The notes: a model not told the origin generated them from the letters alone. Numbered from the stretch's first letter, positions 11,852 to 23,659 are shown. The stretch: DNA of 64,000 bases from Sceloporus undulatus (GCF_019175285.1 NC_056522.1:321913117-321977116); one strand, 5' to 3'. Program-made: numbers and translations.

Positions 11852-12675
11852 TAATTGATGTTGCTGTGGAACTGGAAAATATTGTATTTCACTGGAAAAT
11901 ATTGCATTTGAGGGGAATGAGAGGGAGAAAGAAAATGCCCCCTCTCTATAAATACAGTCCATCTTGGCTTACGCAGGGGATCCGTTCACACCACCCCCGC
12001 GCTAAGCCAAATACCAACCGGCATGCTGAAGTCCCCTTCAAGTGAACAGGCTGTGCATGTGGCGGTGCACATGTGCCACGGGTGCACGCCCCATTCATCT
12101 GAATGGGACGTGCTGCCCTTGCGCCCCACATGGCTTTCAAGTATGCTGAAAGCCGTGTATGACGTGGGTGCACTGTACTGAGCAAGCAGCAGAAAGGAAA
12201 GTATACTGCACAAAATTCTTCTTAATGCAAGGAACCCAGACGGTTCCAACTTGCACCTCCCTGAGAGCAGGGACGTAGCCAGGATTTAGGAAGGGGGGGT
12301 CCAGACTAAGTGCCACATTATAATGGGGCTTGAGTGTGGCGGCGCAGCAGCACCACCATTCATTTTTCTAATGGAAGGGGGGTCCGGACCCAAGAACCCC
12401 CCCCCTGGCTACGTCCCTGCTGGGAGGGCTTTGAGTTACATATAAAACAAATTAATGATCTACTGAAGCCATCCACCATTCAAAGGTAGGATAAGCACTA
12501 GGTTCCAAAGAATCATCCCCAACTGCTCAGTTATGGACAGTTTCAACAGGTCATTACATAATCTAAAAGGCACCTTTCCTAGCTCTGCTCTAAGGCATAT
12601 GATGAAAAGAAGGTGCTACAATTTACTTCTGCAATAAATAGTATAACTAGGGACATGTATACTCTAAAGTAAATA

Positions 12676-12767
12676 CTGCTTCGGAAAAGCCTTTTCGGGT
12701 TGCGAAATGTATCGGGTTACGAATGCCACGGCGGAACGAATTAATTTCGTAACCCGAGGCACCACTG
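12676..12767. mobile_element. Right part of mariner-type element (copy B)
   Basis: Contains the terminal inverted repeat CCCGAGGCACCACTG followed by target TA and then ACTGCTTAATTC, which is the native flank seen in copy C. The left half of the element is missing, with the flank joined directly near 12676. It is the partner of 4850-4974. Confidence 0.65.
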
Positions 12768-12965
12768 TACTGCTTAATTCAGTGGGTCTAAGAATGTAAT
12801 CCTAAGCACATTTACAAAGCACTGCTCAAGGAACTCAGAAGGACTTCTGGGCTGATACACTTAGATCTGTACTGCATATAAGTCTTTTCTCCTGGGGAAC
12901 TGCATTTATGTTATTTGTAGCAACAAATCATGACAGGATTTTTTAAAAAAAACTTCTAAAATCCA

Positions 12966-12990
12966 NNNNNNNNNNNNNNNNNNNNNNNNN
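12966..12990. other. Assembly gap of 25 N
   Basis: Second run of exactly 25 N. On its left is clean sequence equal to 32902-33097. On its right is a purine-rich stretch not seen elsewhere, followed by sequence equivalent to 6250 onward. Confidence 0.98.
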
Positions 12991-13096
12991 CACGAGCGAG
13001 AGGGGAAAGTGAGGGGGACGGGGAAGGAGGGGAGAAGTTTTTGAGACGAGCAAAGGACAGGGAACACAAGCAGGCAAAAGGGGGGATTTCGGTTAT
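12991..13096. other. Purine-rich stretch after the second gap
   Basis: This G- and A-rich sequence (GAGGGGGACGGGGAAGGAGG and similar) appears nowhere else in the window. It links the gap to the second copy of the left-flank sequence. It could be low-complexity DNA next to the mariner-type element or read error; no function is seen. Confidence 0.35.
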
Positions 13097-14983
13097 AGGG
13101 AAAGGCTTTAATTGCCATATTAGGCAGATAGCTTATCTTTCCAATTTTAAATTCTAAAAAGAGAAAATCAATGTGTGTAAGTGGAAGAAGCTTGGCAACT
13201 GATTTTTTTCTTTCCTTTCCCCGCAGCTTTGCACATCCCCAAAACCTGCTCCAGACATGGGTGGCTTGTGCCCGTGGGACTACAGAGAGGAGAGGAAAAG
13301 AAACAGTCCAAAATGGAGAGGAAGACTCTTCCTTCACTTAACGAGATTCAGTTAACAACTGATTTGCCACTGCAACAGGAATCCCAAATACACAAGAAGG
13401 AGCATTTGGTGTTCAAATTCAAGGATAGTGGTTTTGGAGCTGGACTCAGAATAAAATTGTGATTATGGATAAGAAAGCATAGGTTGCTTGTATCTTGATG
13501 TACGTTTAGCTAGCTGCCTGACCATTACAAAAGCAATGCATCTAGAACTGAATGGGATAAAGGTATACTGAATGAAGAACCAGCATAGTGCAGGATTAAG
13601 TCTTGGACTGACTAGAATCTAAAAGACCAGAGCTAAACCCTATTCAGCCATGGATAACATTTGGTGACCTTGGACAAGCCACACCTCTCATTTAAGAGAA
13701 GGCAATGGTAAATCTACTCAGAATAAATTTTGCCAAGAAATCCTAGGATAGGTTGTCATAAAGTAGAAGTCAAACCTGAAAGCACATAACAATATCATCT
13801 AATACTGAACCAAATGCCTAATAAAGGGGGACCAGCTGATGTTTTAAAACAGATATCTATTTAGATGGGAATGATCTGTGGTTTCCTGTGAAGGTTATGT
13901 ACTGACCAGTTTTTAAGGCATCCTTGTAGACTGTCACACTTAGTTTTTGACTGGATAGGCAGGAAGGGTTTAGCAATATTTAGAGTCCCACAAAAGCAAC
14001 TCTTTGATAAAGCAATAGCAGACACATAGATAATAGAATACAGGATTTATACCTCCCTATGACCATTCAGGCCTCTCTCTTATTCTGGTACGTTCCAAGC
14101 CTCTTGCCTCCCTTCCTCAACTAAACTGATTCTTTAGGCCAGATGCCAGAGTGATCTCAATCAATCAAAGCACAAAGCACACATTAAGAACATCAAGGTT
14201 CAATGTGAATCTGATCTGACCTAGCACATTACATATACACAGCATTTCAGAGGACAAGCAGGCAGAAATTAAAACTAAAATCATTTGAAATAATAATATA
14301 TTGAAGTGTCCTCAAACAGGTTCCACTGCATTCCCATTAGTTATGTAAAATAGTAAAATGAGTCCCCACACTTGAGATGAGGAAGAATTTCCAGGTCATA
14401 GTACAACTCCCATCATTTCTAGTTGGACTGAGCTTCTGGTTCTCTTTTTCTAGAAATTAAAAATGGGAAGTTTTAAAATAATGTGGGAACCTAACCAGAG
14501 TTTGGAAAAGTTTTTTGGCGACTACAACTCCCAAAATCTGGCCAGGGGGTTCTGAAGTTTGTAGTCCCAAAGGTCATTTCCCCAAAGTTTTGGTCCTGGC
14601 AAACACCACAACTTCCATTTCTGGAGATGTCCACGGGGAGTCCCTCTTCAAAGACAAACCTAAATCTGTTCTTATCCAAGACAAGCCTTTAGTTTAGAAC
14701 ACACAGGGAAGGTCATCATAGTCCCTCATTCTTTTCTGTTTAATGTACAAGTATACAAGTCAACAGCATGCAGTCATTGGCATAACAAACTTACCTCTGT
14801 GCCTATCCTTTCTTTTGGCAATATTCCATTTTACTCAGCTAGACAGAAGCCTAACTTCACACTCAAATAAAGGCAAGATGTGCCTTTTCTCCCTACAACA
14901 ATAAGCTCTCTCCTCATCCAAGTTCAAAATACAACTGGAAAAGATTCGCAAGAAAGAGGACAAAGACAGGTCCATAAACCTAC

Positions 14984-15115
14984 CTTTTCCACAATGAAGC
15001 TGTTAAAACCCTGAGAAGCTGGAACAACACTTGGATCAGTTTTAGCAAAACAATGAGCACATCAGCATCTGGACCATAGTAACCAAACTTGTTCCCATTC
15101 AAAACAAAAAATCCC
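14984..15115 (-). pseudogene. IVD: IVD exon 6, error-laden duplicate (copy C)
   Basis: Third copy of exon 6, 132 bp against 137 in the clean copy, with scattered one-base losses that shift the frame repeatedly. The donor GTAGGT and the acceptor tract are still present. It lies in the noisy block that runs into the clean block starting near 19.43 kb, so copies C and D together reproduce the true order of exons 6, 5, 4 and 3. Confidence 0.85.
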
Positions 15116-15845
15116 CTGGGAAAAAAGAAAGGGTTAATCTCAGCTGGAAAAAAACACCTAGGAGTAAGCACCTCCGCAGCAACTGAGAGCTAAAGGTACT
15201 CAGGACAATTCCTCCAGGTTCTTCTCATCACCAAAACCTACCAGCTTTCTTCAGTATCAAAACCTACCAAGCCTTTTCCTTGGGTTCAGAAAGATAACTA
15301 ATGGTGTAAGACAATTATTAGTGTGTGGGGGGGTGGGGTGGGGTGGGTGGTGAGTTGGTTAATGTAGCATGCGGATTGAGATTTGGGAAATCCAAGTTTT
15401 AGCTCCTACTGAACCATAAATTCACTGGGTGACCTTGGGCCAACAATTCCTCTCTAACCCTATGACCTAACTTCACAGGGTTGTTCAGATGATAAAGGGG
15501 AAGAACAATATAGTATGTAGGTCCACCTTGAATTCACTGAAAAAAGGCACAGATGCTCATAAACTATACTATAAGAAAACCTTGCCATTTCACTTTTTCA
15601 AGATCCAGCAATAGTCGAAACAGACCCCTATTTCCACCACTAGAAATGCAGACAGTCACAGTTCACGCCTTTTAGCTCTTTCCACAAAAGGGTGGTTCTC
15701 ACAAAGCAAAAAGGTAAAATTGTCCCCAGTTAATTCTTAGAAGTAGTCATAAAATAGAATGACCTTCACTGAACAATGTTTTTCAAATAAATGAGGTTCA
15801 TTTCTTCTTTCTCGCTCTCACATATATACCCTATATAGCCAACTA

Positions 15846-16062
15846 GGCCTGTTACAGACAGGCCAAAATAAAGCCTTCAAGTCACGTTTTGGAGTATGGT
15901 ATTCATATGCCATGTATCCTAAAGTCCAAAGCCGCACCAAGCCACACTACTGTTCAAGACTGGAGTGCAGCTGGTGCGGCTTTTGACTCTTAGATGCTCA
16001 TCACTGAATACTAACCCAAAGTGACTCGAAGCAGCTTTTATTTTGGCCGTCTGTAACAGGCC
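15846..16062. mobile_element. Palindromic foldback element (copy C)
   Basis: Same element and same insertion point as 9064-9293. Here both ends are well preserved, GGCCTGTTACAGACAGGCC at the left and its inverse at the right. It is about 217 bp because of base losses in this noisy copy. Confidence 0.75.
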
Positions 16063-16917
16063 TATAAATCGAACTCAGTAAAGTTGAGGCAGAGGGTTTG
16101 GCAAAATTATGATTTTGATATGACCCATACATAAGTCAAGGGTAAAATTTAAGGGTATGTACAAAGGACTAAGCAAAGGAAAATGAGGCCAAAGAACTAA
16201 CAAAATTCCAGCAGCATAACTGTTTGTGTCCCACAAATGCTGGATGGATGAGAGAGCAAGGGAGGGCAGTGTTTTTCAGGGCTGATACATTTTTGCCTTT
16301 CACCAAGGGATGTTCCCTTTTATAAGAGTTAAAGTACAGTACTTACAACTGACCCACAAAGTTGACTCATGTTTTTGGGTCAATTTTGTTGACAAAATTT
16401 CTAGACTTATACATGAGTATATATATACTTCTAAAATTTAATTCCCCTCCACACGATTTCTCAGAATTTGAACTGAAACCTCCTAGAATTGCCCACCACC
16501 AAGACAGAATTCTGAGAGCTGTAGTCCAATCCCATCCCCCCAAAAGCAAAACAAAAGAAACCCCACAACTCTTGCTTTAGACAGAATGGAGCTTCAATAT
16601 CTGAAGCAGCCAACCAGGTCTTCTGCTCTCACACATATGCAGTTTATATCATCTGTTTTTATTACTTGCTATTTTATTTGGGAAGTGCACAGATATATTT
16701 CAGTAGTTGAGCTTTAATGACTGGACATGATGGTAATGATACAACCAGAGCTGGAAATTTACTTTTTTTGGCCATGGCCATGCTAGCTAGGGAATCTTGG
16801 AGTGATAGTTAAAAATAACAAAATGCACAGAAAAAGTTAACATTTCAAAAAGCCACATAAAAAAAACACTTGGTTCTTTTATAAGAAAAATACCAAAAAG
16901 GACATATCCTCTTTTAC

Positions 16918-17010
16918 CTTTTCTGTCTGCTCTCATTTCATGGAGACAACATCAGAACCAGCATTGGCTTCACTCATTGCCAGTGCTCCAATATGTTCTC
17001 CATTGATTAG
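16918..17010 (-). pseudogene. IVD: IVD exon 5, error-laden duplicate (copy C)
   Basis: Third copy of exon 5, 93 bp against 94. It is nearly intact: [13 protein letters not shown] is readable, and a single base missing after that point creates a stop. The distance from here to exon 4 at 19810 gives the likely true length of IVD intron 4, about 2.8 kb. Confidence 0.85.
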
Positions 17011-19809
17011 CTGGAAGGACAAGAAAGAAAACAAGAAATAGGCTGTAGCCCATCACCACATTCACCTTAAAATATCATAAAAATCGATATGCTACAGTGA
17101 TTTCCACCCTCGCGCTTCTCAAAAAGAAAAAAAGGAAAAGAAAAAAAAACAAAAAACTGAAAGCCTCCCATGCTGTGGAAGAACTCCAAATGGGGATGTT
17201 ACTCATGGCGAATCCTCACAAAGAGGTTTACTGGTGCCCTAGTGAGAAATGGACACAAGATCAAACCATCCAGTTCGCTGAATACATGGGTAAATGAGCA
17301 ATGCAGCTTATTGCCTGGTTGGCTTTTTTAGACAGGAGACAGTGCCAAGAGAACCAGCTATGGCCATATATATCCCTTTCACTCCCGTGTCCTGCCCTGG
17401 CCTTTGAAAACAATGACCAGAAGGGGCAGACAACCCTGTAAAAAAGCCATCTTACTGAAAACAAGATTTTCTGCAATGACATGGAATGATCAGGGAATGA
17501 AATATGATGCCAAAATGTTAGGCAATAAACTATTGCTTCAACACCCCTCAACCCTTGTAATGGATGAAACAGATGGTCCACCTCCTTCTGTGTTCCCTTA
17601 TGTACCTTTGGCACAGCAGCCTCTCACTCCCCTCCCATCCTCTGCAATTCATTCTATCCATCTTTCTTTGTCTCCTCTGCCATTAGCCTATTCTGTTTCT
17701 GAACTTATGGGCTACACCCACTGCAGGGACAAATTTCATATGCAATCACCTATGAGATAATGGCCAACTCGACTACCACCCTACTACAATCTTGCTTTCA
17801 GATTTCAAGTTATTGAATTGTAGCACCTTTTGGGACTACAGAAGGAGTTGGCAGCATGAGCTTTCATGGACTTATGTCTACTTGCTCACATGCATATGGA
17901 GAAGTGGAAAGCGAGGGACAGACTTAAATGACTGTTAGTGTTGTTGTTTTAAGCAAAGGAGGGGAATCTTTGGGTCAACAGAGACACCGCTCACCACTGG
18001 CTATGCTTGCTGGAGCTCCTAGATACTGAAGTCCAAAACACATGAAAGACCAAAGATCTCCTCTGTGTGCATGAAAGACAGTCTTGGCTTTGGGGTCTTT
18101 TAGAGCCGGTCTGCACTGGCTTTCTTTTTCCCTAAACATGCCATAGATAACCCATGGCAGCAAAACATGAGGCCAAGGTTTTGTAAATAACTGTACCTGT
18201 AGGAGTGTATTCAGACAACTCTGAAGTGTTAATTTAAAACAGCAAATTAGGCCTACTACAGTGAATTAACTGCAGCCTCCTGATTTGTAACAGATATAAT
18301 ACAACTTCTGTTCCTGGTGAAACACATAAGGCAGTCTGCATTGCATGGTCACTGCTGATCGTTATCTGATATTTTGATTTGATATTTAATGTTTTAAATT
18401 TGTTGCCTGCTTTTAAACAATTCTATCTTGTATTATATCTATTATTTAAATACAAATTGTTATTATCCTCTAGAATGTATGCCATTGGCAGGTTCTTTTT
18501 ATATCGATTTTAATTGAGGTACAGCGCTGTGTAAATCTACAGTGCTATATAAATAATAATAATAAAATAATAATAATAATAAAATAATAAATAATAATAA
18601 TATTGATGTTGCATGGTGCAACTGGAAAATATTGTATTCACTGGAAAAATATTGCATTTGAGGGAATGAGAGGGAGAAAGAAAATGACACCATCTCTATA
18701 AATAACAGTCCACTCTTGGCTTACGCAGGGGATCCGTTCCACCACCACCCCCGCGTAAGCCATACCGCGCATGCTGAAGTCCCATTCAAGTGAACGAGCT
18801 GTGCATGTGGCGGTGCACATGTGCCACGTGCACGCCCCCCCATTCATCTGAATGGGACGTCTGCCCCTTGCGCCCCACATGGCTTCAAGTATGCTGAAAG
18901 CCGTGTATGACGTGGGTGCACTGTACTGAGCAAGCAGCAGAAAGGAAGTATACTGCACAAAATTCTTCTTAATGCAAGGAACCCAGACTGTTCCAACTTG
19001 CACCTCCCTGAGAGCAGGGACGTAGCCAGGATTTTAGAAGGGGGGGTTCCAGACTAAGTGCCACCATTATAATGGGGCTGAGTGTGGCGGCGCAGCAGCA
19101 CACACCATTCATTTTTCTAATGGAAGGGGGGCCCGGACCCAAGAACCCCCCCCCCTTGGCTACTTCCCTGCTGGGAGGGCTTTGAGTTACATATAAAACA
19201 AATTAATATGATCTACGAAGCCATCCACCATTCAAAGGTAGGATGAAGCACTAGGTTCCAAAGAATCATCCTTCCAACTGCTCAGTTATGGACAGTTCAA
19301 CAGGTCATTATACATAATCTAAAGGCAACCTTTCCTAGCTCTGCTCTAAGGCATATGATGAAAAGAAGGTGCTACAATTTACTTTGCAATAAATAGTATA
19401 ACTAGGACATGTATACTCTAAAGTAAAATACTGCTTAATTCAGTGGGTCTAAGAATGTAATCCTAAGCACATTACACAAAGCACTGCTCAAGGAACTCAG
19501 AAGGACTTCTGGGCTGATACACTTAGATCTGTACGCATATAAGTCTTTTCTCCTGGGGAACTGCATTTATGTTTTTTGTAGCAACAAATCAGCAGGATTT
19601 TTTTAAAAAACTTCTAAAATCCAGAATTTTTTTTTAAAAAAAAAAACCCTGTATTTTCCTTCATTTAGAAAACAGAATCCAGTTCAGAAAGTTTCAACAG
19701 AATGTCTGAAATAGGGTATTCAGTTTTTGATTACTGTATTGTTAAAAGTCGTGTCAAAGGTACTTCATCCTTCTTGTCCCCTTTTATGAGATTCCACAAT
19801 TCTACATAC

Positions 19810-19979
19810 CTTAGGCAGGTATTTCTGTTTCTGTGCTTCATTGCCATTCCTCACTAACTGATTAACACAGAGATTAGAGTGGGCACCATAACTTAATCCA
19901 ACAGCTGCTGAAACTCGAGAAATTTCTTCCATCACCAGTATATGGTCCAGATAACCCATTGCAGATCCACCGTATTCAG
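19810..19979 (-). CDS. IVD: IVD exon 4, isovaleryl-CoA dehydrogenase (clean copy D)
   Basis: This 170-bp exon encodes [20 protein letters not shown], then [17 protein letters not shown], and ends with QKQKYLPK. This is the helical N-terminal domain of isovaleryl-CoA dehydrogenase, and SYGAHSNLC is a very conserved IVD segment. On the minus strand the acceptor is CTTACCAG and the donor GTATGT. The exon enters with two bases that complete the alanine codon begun in exon 3 and leaves in phase 0, fitting exon 5 (LINGEH). It is identical in coding sequence to the copy at 33280-33449, which suggests two haplotypes of one exon laid in tandem rather than two exons in one gene. Confidence 0.97.
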
Positions 19980-20282
19980 CTGGTAAGAGTAAGGAAGATT
20001 TAAACTTTTATAATTAAACTACATTTAGACATTACTGAATTATAAATTTCTACTGTTACCAATTTCCATTAAGAAACTTTTGGGGCATCAACACATGCAG
20101 CAAACATACAAGGGGTGTTTGCACATTAATCTGGACATGTATTCACTCTGTATGTTCACATGTTCAAATTTTTGTAAGAATCTTTATTCATGCCTGATTT
20201 GACCTAGGTAGAATCTTCCCAAATTAGAGCACAGATCAAGTGCACAGCTATACCTAGGCAGAATGGACACATGTATGTATGA

Positions 20283-21240
20283 TGTGGACTGGTATTGGAA
20301 AATGATGTTTGATTTATTGATTGCATATTAGAGTATAAAGTAAGGTAGTGTTGGGATGGAATGTTGAGGTGAATGCTGATTGGTGAAATATTTAAGCTGA
20401 TTTAGATAAGCCTGGTTAATTGTTGTTGGGAGTTCAGTCAGACAAGGTTTTTTTGGAATTAAAACTAGGCATGAAGTGATTGAAGAGAGTTTTGGTTGAG
20501 GGTCTTGTGTGGTTGGTCGGAGTTAGCTTGAAGGGAGTATGAGAGAGGGTGTTTTAAATGTAATAAAATAATTTATATGCTGTTTTATGTTTAACCTTTG
20601 TAAATAATTTTTTTTTACACTTTTGGTCTCTGGAGCATGGATTCAGGTGTGGTAGCAGCACTGAAGTTGCATAAATCCTCATAGGTCCCTTGAGAACATT
20701 TAGATGATCCCCACAATTGGCGTCACACAGGTGGGACAGGAAGAAGTCCTTACATTGTGGCAGGAGTGGGGATCAGGGAAAGCCCTCTTTTGGTAACTGT
20801 AGTGAGCACCATGGAAGTCTTCATATTTGGTGGTTAAAGGATAGAAGACCCACATTTGTCCACAGTGGTGGGATTGCCTGAGAGGAACTCCTACAGTTGG
20901 TGGCACTGATGGGAGCTTTGAAAGCTTGTTTAACGGGCATTTTGTTTGGCTCAATAAAGATATCACTGTTTTGTGGATTTTGGATGATATTGTACTTCGA
21001 TGAACACACGTTCATTTTAGGTAAACCATAAATGTCACTCCCTACAGACTGCATAGTGTACAACTCTTTTTTTTCCTCTCAATCAGCAGCCATAGGAAAT
21101 CCCAAGGAATACATTTTGTGTGAGGGAGAAAATTCTGAAGAGAAAAGAAGACTGGAGAGGGAGGAGGACACTGAGGAGAGCTTAGGGAGAGTGACTTACA
21201 CTTGTGAATTAAAAGCATCAACTAGAGAAGACAATGGATG
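20283..21240 (+). mobile_element. LTR-retrotransposon fossil: LTR and leader (copy D)
   Basis: The proposed LTR spans 20283-20715. It begins TGTGGACTGG and ends CCCCACA, so its ends form the usual TG...CA inverted repeat. Inside are a TATA-like TATTTAAG and an AATAAA-type signal. Two bases after it comes TGGCGTCACACAGGTGGGAC, which looks like a primer-binding site and leader. The roughly 500 bp that follow are probably leader and the beginning of the internal region. No second LTR, polymerase or envelope region is present, so the element is a truncated remnant. The family is probably Ty3/Gypsy-like, inferred only from the leader style. Confidence 0.4.
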
Positions 21241-21349
21241 ACAGAAGTGCTGCCCTCAATACAACCTTCATCCTGCAGTCTGATGGATTCGATCAATTAG
21301 AGACCTCTAAGAGACCTGGTCATCAATTGTCCTGCTCAGGTCTTGCAAA

Positions 21350-21689
21350 CTAAGGGGCAATACAGACCACCCCCTGGAGCTTCCCCTTTACTGCCCATAT
21401 CAAGGCCATGGCAACCTCATGCTGCAGCCCCAATCCAGCCTCCAGAGAGTGCAAAATGGAGCCACAGAAAGTGGCTCCTTTTTGTGCCCTCCAAGGGGCA
21501 ACACAGACATGGCGGCATGGCTTTATGAAGCCCCTTCGATGCTGCATCATGTGGATGCAGCACCAGGGGATGTAATCATGGTGTGGGCTGTGTGGACTGG
21601 TGGCAGGGTTAGGGCACGCAGCATGCAGATGCTGCACCTTAACTCCGCCCACAGGCTGGAACAAAGTGCGGGTCAGTATTGGCTCTAAG
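21350..21689. mobile_element. Miniature inverted-repeat element, about 340 bp
   Basis: The left end reads CTAAGGGGCAATACAGACC and the right end, inverted, CTTAGAGCCAATACTGACC. TAAG-type flanks would suit a Harbinger 3-bp target duplication, though hAT is possible. The interior is GC-richer than the surrounding intron. The short open frames it contains are not protein-like. The duplicate is at 34821-35160. Confidence 0.5.
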
Positions 21690-22154
21690 GGTCATGGCTT
21701 TCTTGACTGAATCAATCCATCTGTCATTACCAACTTAAGTCCCATTTATCACAATGGGTCTTCACATAGATCCAAGCAAGGTGGTCAAGTCAAAGCATAT
21801 GTAAAGCAACCTTTTATATTCTGACAATTAGTCAAAAGCTATGGCTATCAAAGAGCTTATCATGCTAGCTCTCCCCTTCATACCAATTCCACTGTCTTAA
21901 ATAAATGTAAATTATTTATCTAGAACAATATGTAAATGCTGCATTTTTATCACACATAAATCTATTTCATACCCATAGGAATAACCAGTATAATAAAATC
22001 TAATCACAAAGGCCACCCTCAGAATATAAAAGTTCCTCTGTCCATATTACAAAGTATATACAGGTATAGTGTGGTATGCTATGGGAGGTGGGAAAGGACA
22101 AGGTAAAAAAAATCACAGATATTTCACTTAACTTAGTGGGAGAGATGAAGCCCT

Positions 22155-22186
22155 CCACCCCCCCCCCCACACACACACACACACAG
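22155..22186. repeat. Poly-C plus AC microsatellite
   Basis: A run of C followed by about ten CA units. Its length differs between the copies at 35620-35650 and 28966-29005, the last being strongly altered. Confidence 0.9.
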
Positions 22187-22968
22187 GTCAAAGACAGGGA
22201 TGCAAGTAGCAATACAGTGAGGAAGTTAGTAGTGGGATAATCAAGAGGCTAAGAGAAGAAAGATGAATTAATTCAAGGATAGAAACCATGCATTAAGATT
22301 TCAGTCACAGATTTGCCTAAACAGTGAATGATTTGTAGAACCTTGAACTATGAAAGGAAGGTTCTAAACCTGTGGTACAGATCTCTGGTTCCTGGAACCT
22401 GGTCCACAGAGACCTGCTCCCCAAGCTCCATCTCTGTAGATTTGGTTGGCACTTGCAAGTACTGCTAGAGTCCTAAAACTGAGGCTTAGTGGGTACCTGC
22501 ACACACCAACTGGGCTTTGCTCTTCCTCCCCCTTTCCCTGAGCAGACAAGAGAAAGGAGGTGGCATTTGTAGGGGCTAGCTGAACTTCACCTTCAAGACT
22601 CAGTACTTTCAAGGACTGACTGGAAGTTCCTCTCTTTGCTTTCCTGGTTCCTTCTCAAGGAAGGGGGAGGAGGAAAAAAACCATACCTTCATCCAAACTG
22701 CCAGCTGAAACTGCACCTAGCACATCACCTGGGGCTCTACTGATACCTGAGATGTAGCTACATCTCCTGATTTCTTCTAGTCTGCAAGATGTTGAGGGGG
22801 CATTCTTCCCTACAAGTAATTGTTTGTAACAGTTATGCTACCGTCCTGTTTATTTTGGCTGGCTTGTTACAAGAACACATTTGCACCACATCACGAGTGA
22901 TATTTACATCTTGCTGTCCTCTAGATCAGGAAGAACGTAATTTCTGAATAGAATGGATAAATACTTAC

Positions 22969-23020
22969 CTGGAGCAGTTATTCCGAGAACTCCTAATTCC
23001 CCCAGCTTCTTCCAAAACTC
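22969..23020 (-). CDS. IVD: IVD exon 3, isovaleryl-CoA dehydrogenase (clean copy D)
   Basis: This small 52-bp exon encodes EFWKKLGELGVLGITAP plus the first base of the next codon. It matches the short third exon of vertebrate IVD, between the first helical segment and the YGGS loop. The minus-strand acceptor is TTTCTAG and the donor GTAAGT. Phase 0 in and 1 out agrees with exons 2 and 4. Two further copies exist, at 29770 and 36434. Confidence 0.96.
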
Positions 23021-23479
23021 CTAGAAATATCAGAGCAAAGTTATTATCACAACTGTAGTCTAGAAGGACACCAGGCAAACAGTTTTTAACTTTCACTTTA
23101 GCATATCTGTTCAGTCACCTCACACAAACAAAGGGTAATATAGCCACTGCCTTGCAATATAGTGAACCAGAATTCCATAACTAGTTACACAACCATTTTG
23201 CCTTTTAAAAAAACACCTTATTTTATACTTATTTTTCCATGCTGCTCCCCAGCTGGAGCTTTCACGATCATGCACACTATATAATCCTAAGTAATTTAAC
23301 ACATGAATGACTTGAGTTATACTGTAAGCACATGAATTTAGTAGCTGTGTGGCTCTCCTGTAGTCCTATTTGGTTGGATTTCTAAGTCTAAAGCCAGCAC
23401 TTTGTCAGCTTACAGTCATCTGAAAAAGATTTATACAGTCATCTTCTCCAGGAAGTGGTTCCAACCAGTCAAATATTAA

Positions 23480-23532
23480 CCTACATCTCACATTACAGCA
23501 CAGCTGAGGTCTCTGCACTGGATGGTTTACAG

Positions 23533-23596
<64 letters not shown>

Positions 23597-23659
23597 CTAA
23601 TCTGTAAACCATCCAGTGCAGAGATCTCACCTGTGCTGTAACTGATGTGAGGTGTAAGT
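23480..23659. repeat. GATA microsatellite in the loop of a 58-bp inverted repeat (copy D)
   Basis: The left arm (23480-23536) and right arm (23598-23659) are near-perfect inverted copies: GCACTGGATGGTTTACAGAT is followed by 15 or so CTAT units, then ATCTGTAAACCATCCAGTGC. The pairing continues outward through GAGATCTC-like and CTCACAT-like segments. The duplicates at 30271-30437 and 36954-37110 have different CTAT numbers. It may have begun as a foldback element. Confidence 0.85.

Larger units (their letters stand above)
7625..14434. repeat. IVD exon 5-6 block, copy B (noisy)
   Basis: Second head-to-tail copy. Compared with copy A it carries a one-base insertion or deletion every few tens of bases, many at homopolymers, equally in exons, introns and transposons. 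The stretch 12770-12965 is different: it is clean and matches 32902-33097. A 25-N gap at 12966-12990 separates it from 13097-14434, the second copy of 6250-7624. Compared with A it contains an extra palindromic element at 9064-9293. Confidence 0.88.
14435..19430. repeat. IVD exon 5-6 block, copy C (noisy)
   Basis: Third copy, noisy like B. It continues without a gap into the clean block that starts near 19430. It shares the palindromic insertion with B but lacks the mariner-type insertion that A and B have at its right end. It therefore supplies the native join between intron 4 and exon 4. Confidence 0.88.

Noticed and set aside
12906-13337. Minus-strand open frame spanning the second gap
   Set aside because: It reads through the N run and joins non-contiguous sequence, so it has no meaning.
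7625-17010. Extra IVD exons as a new gene copy or novel exon-array system
   Set aside because: The indels hit introns, exons and repeats alike and the exon order is unusable; sequencing and assembly error explains it better.
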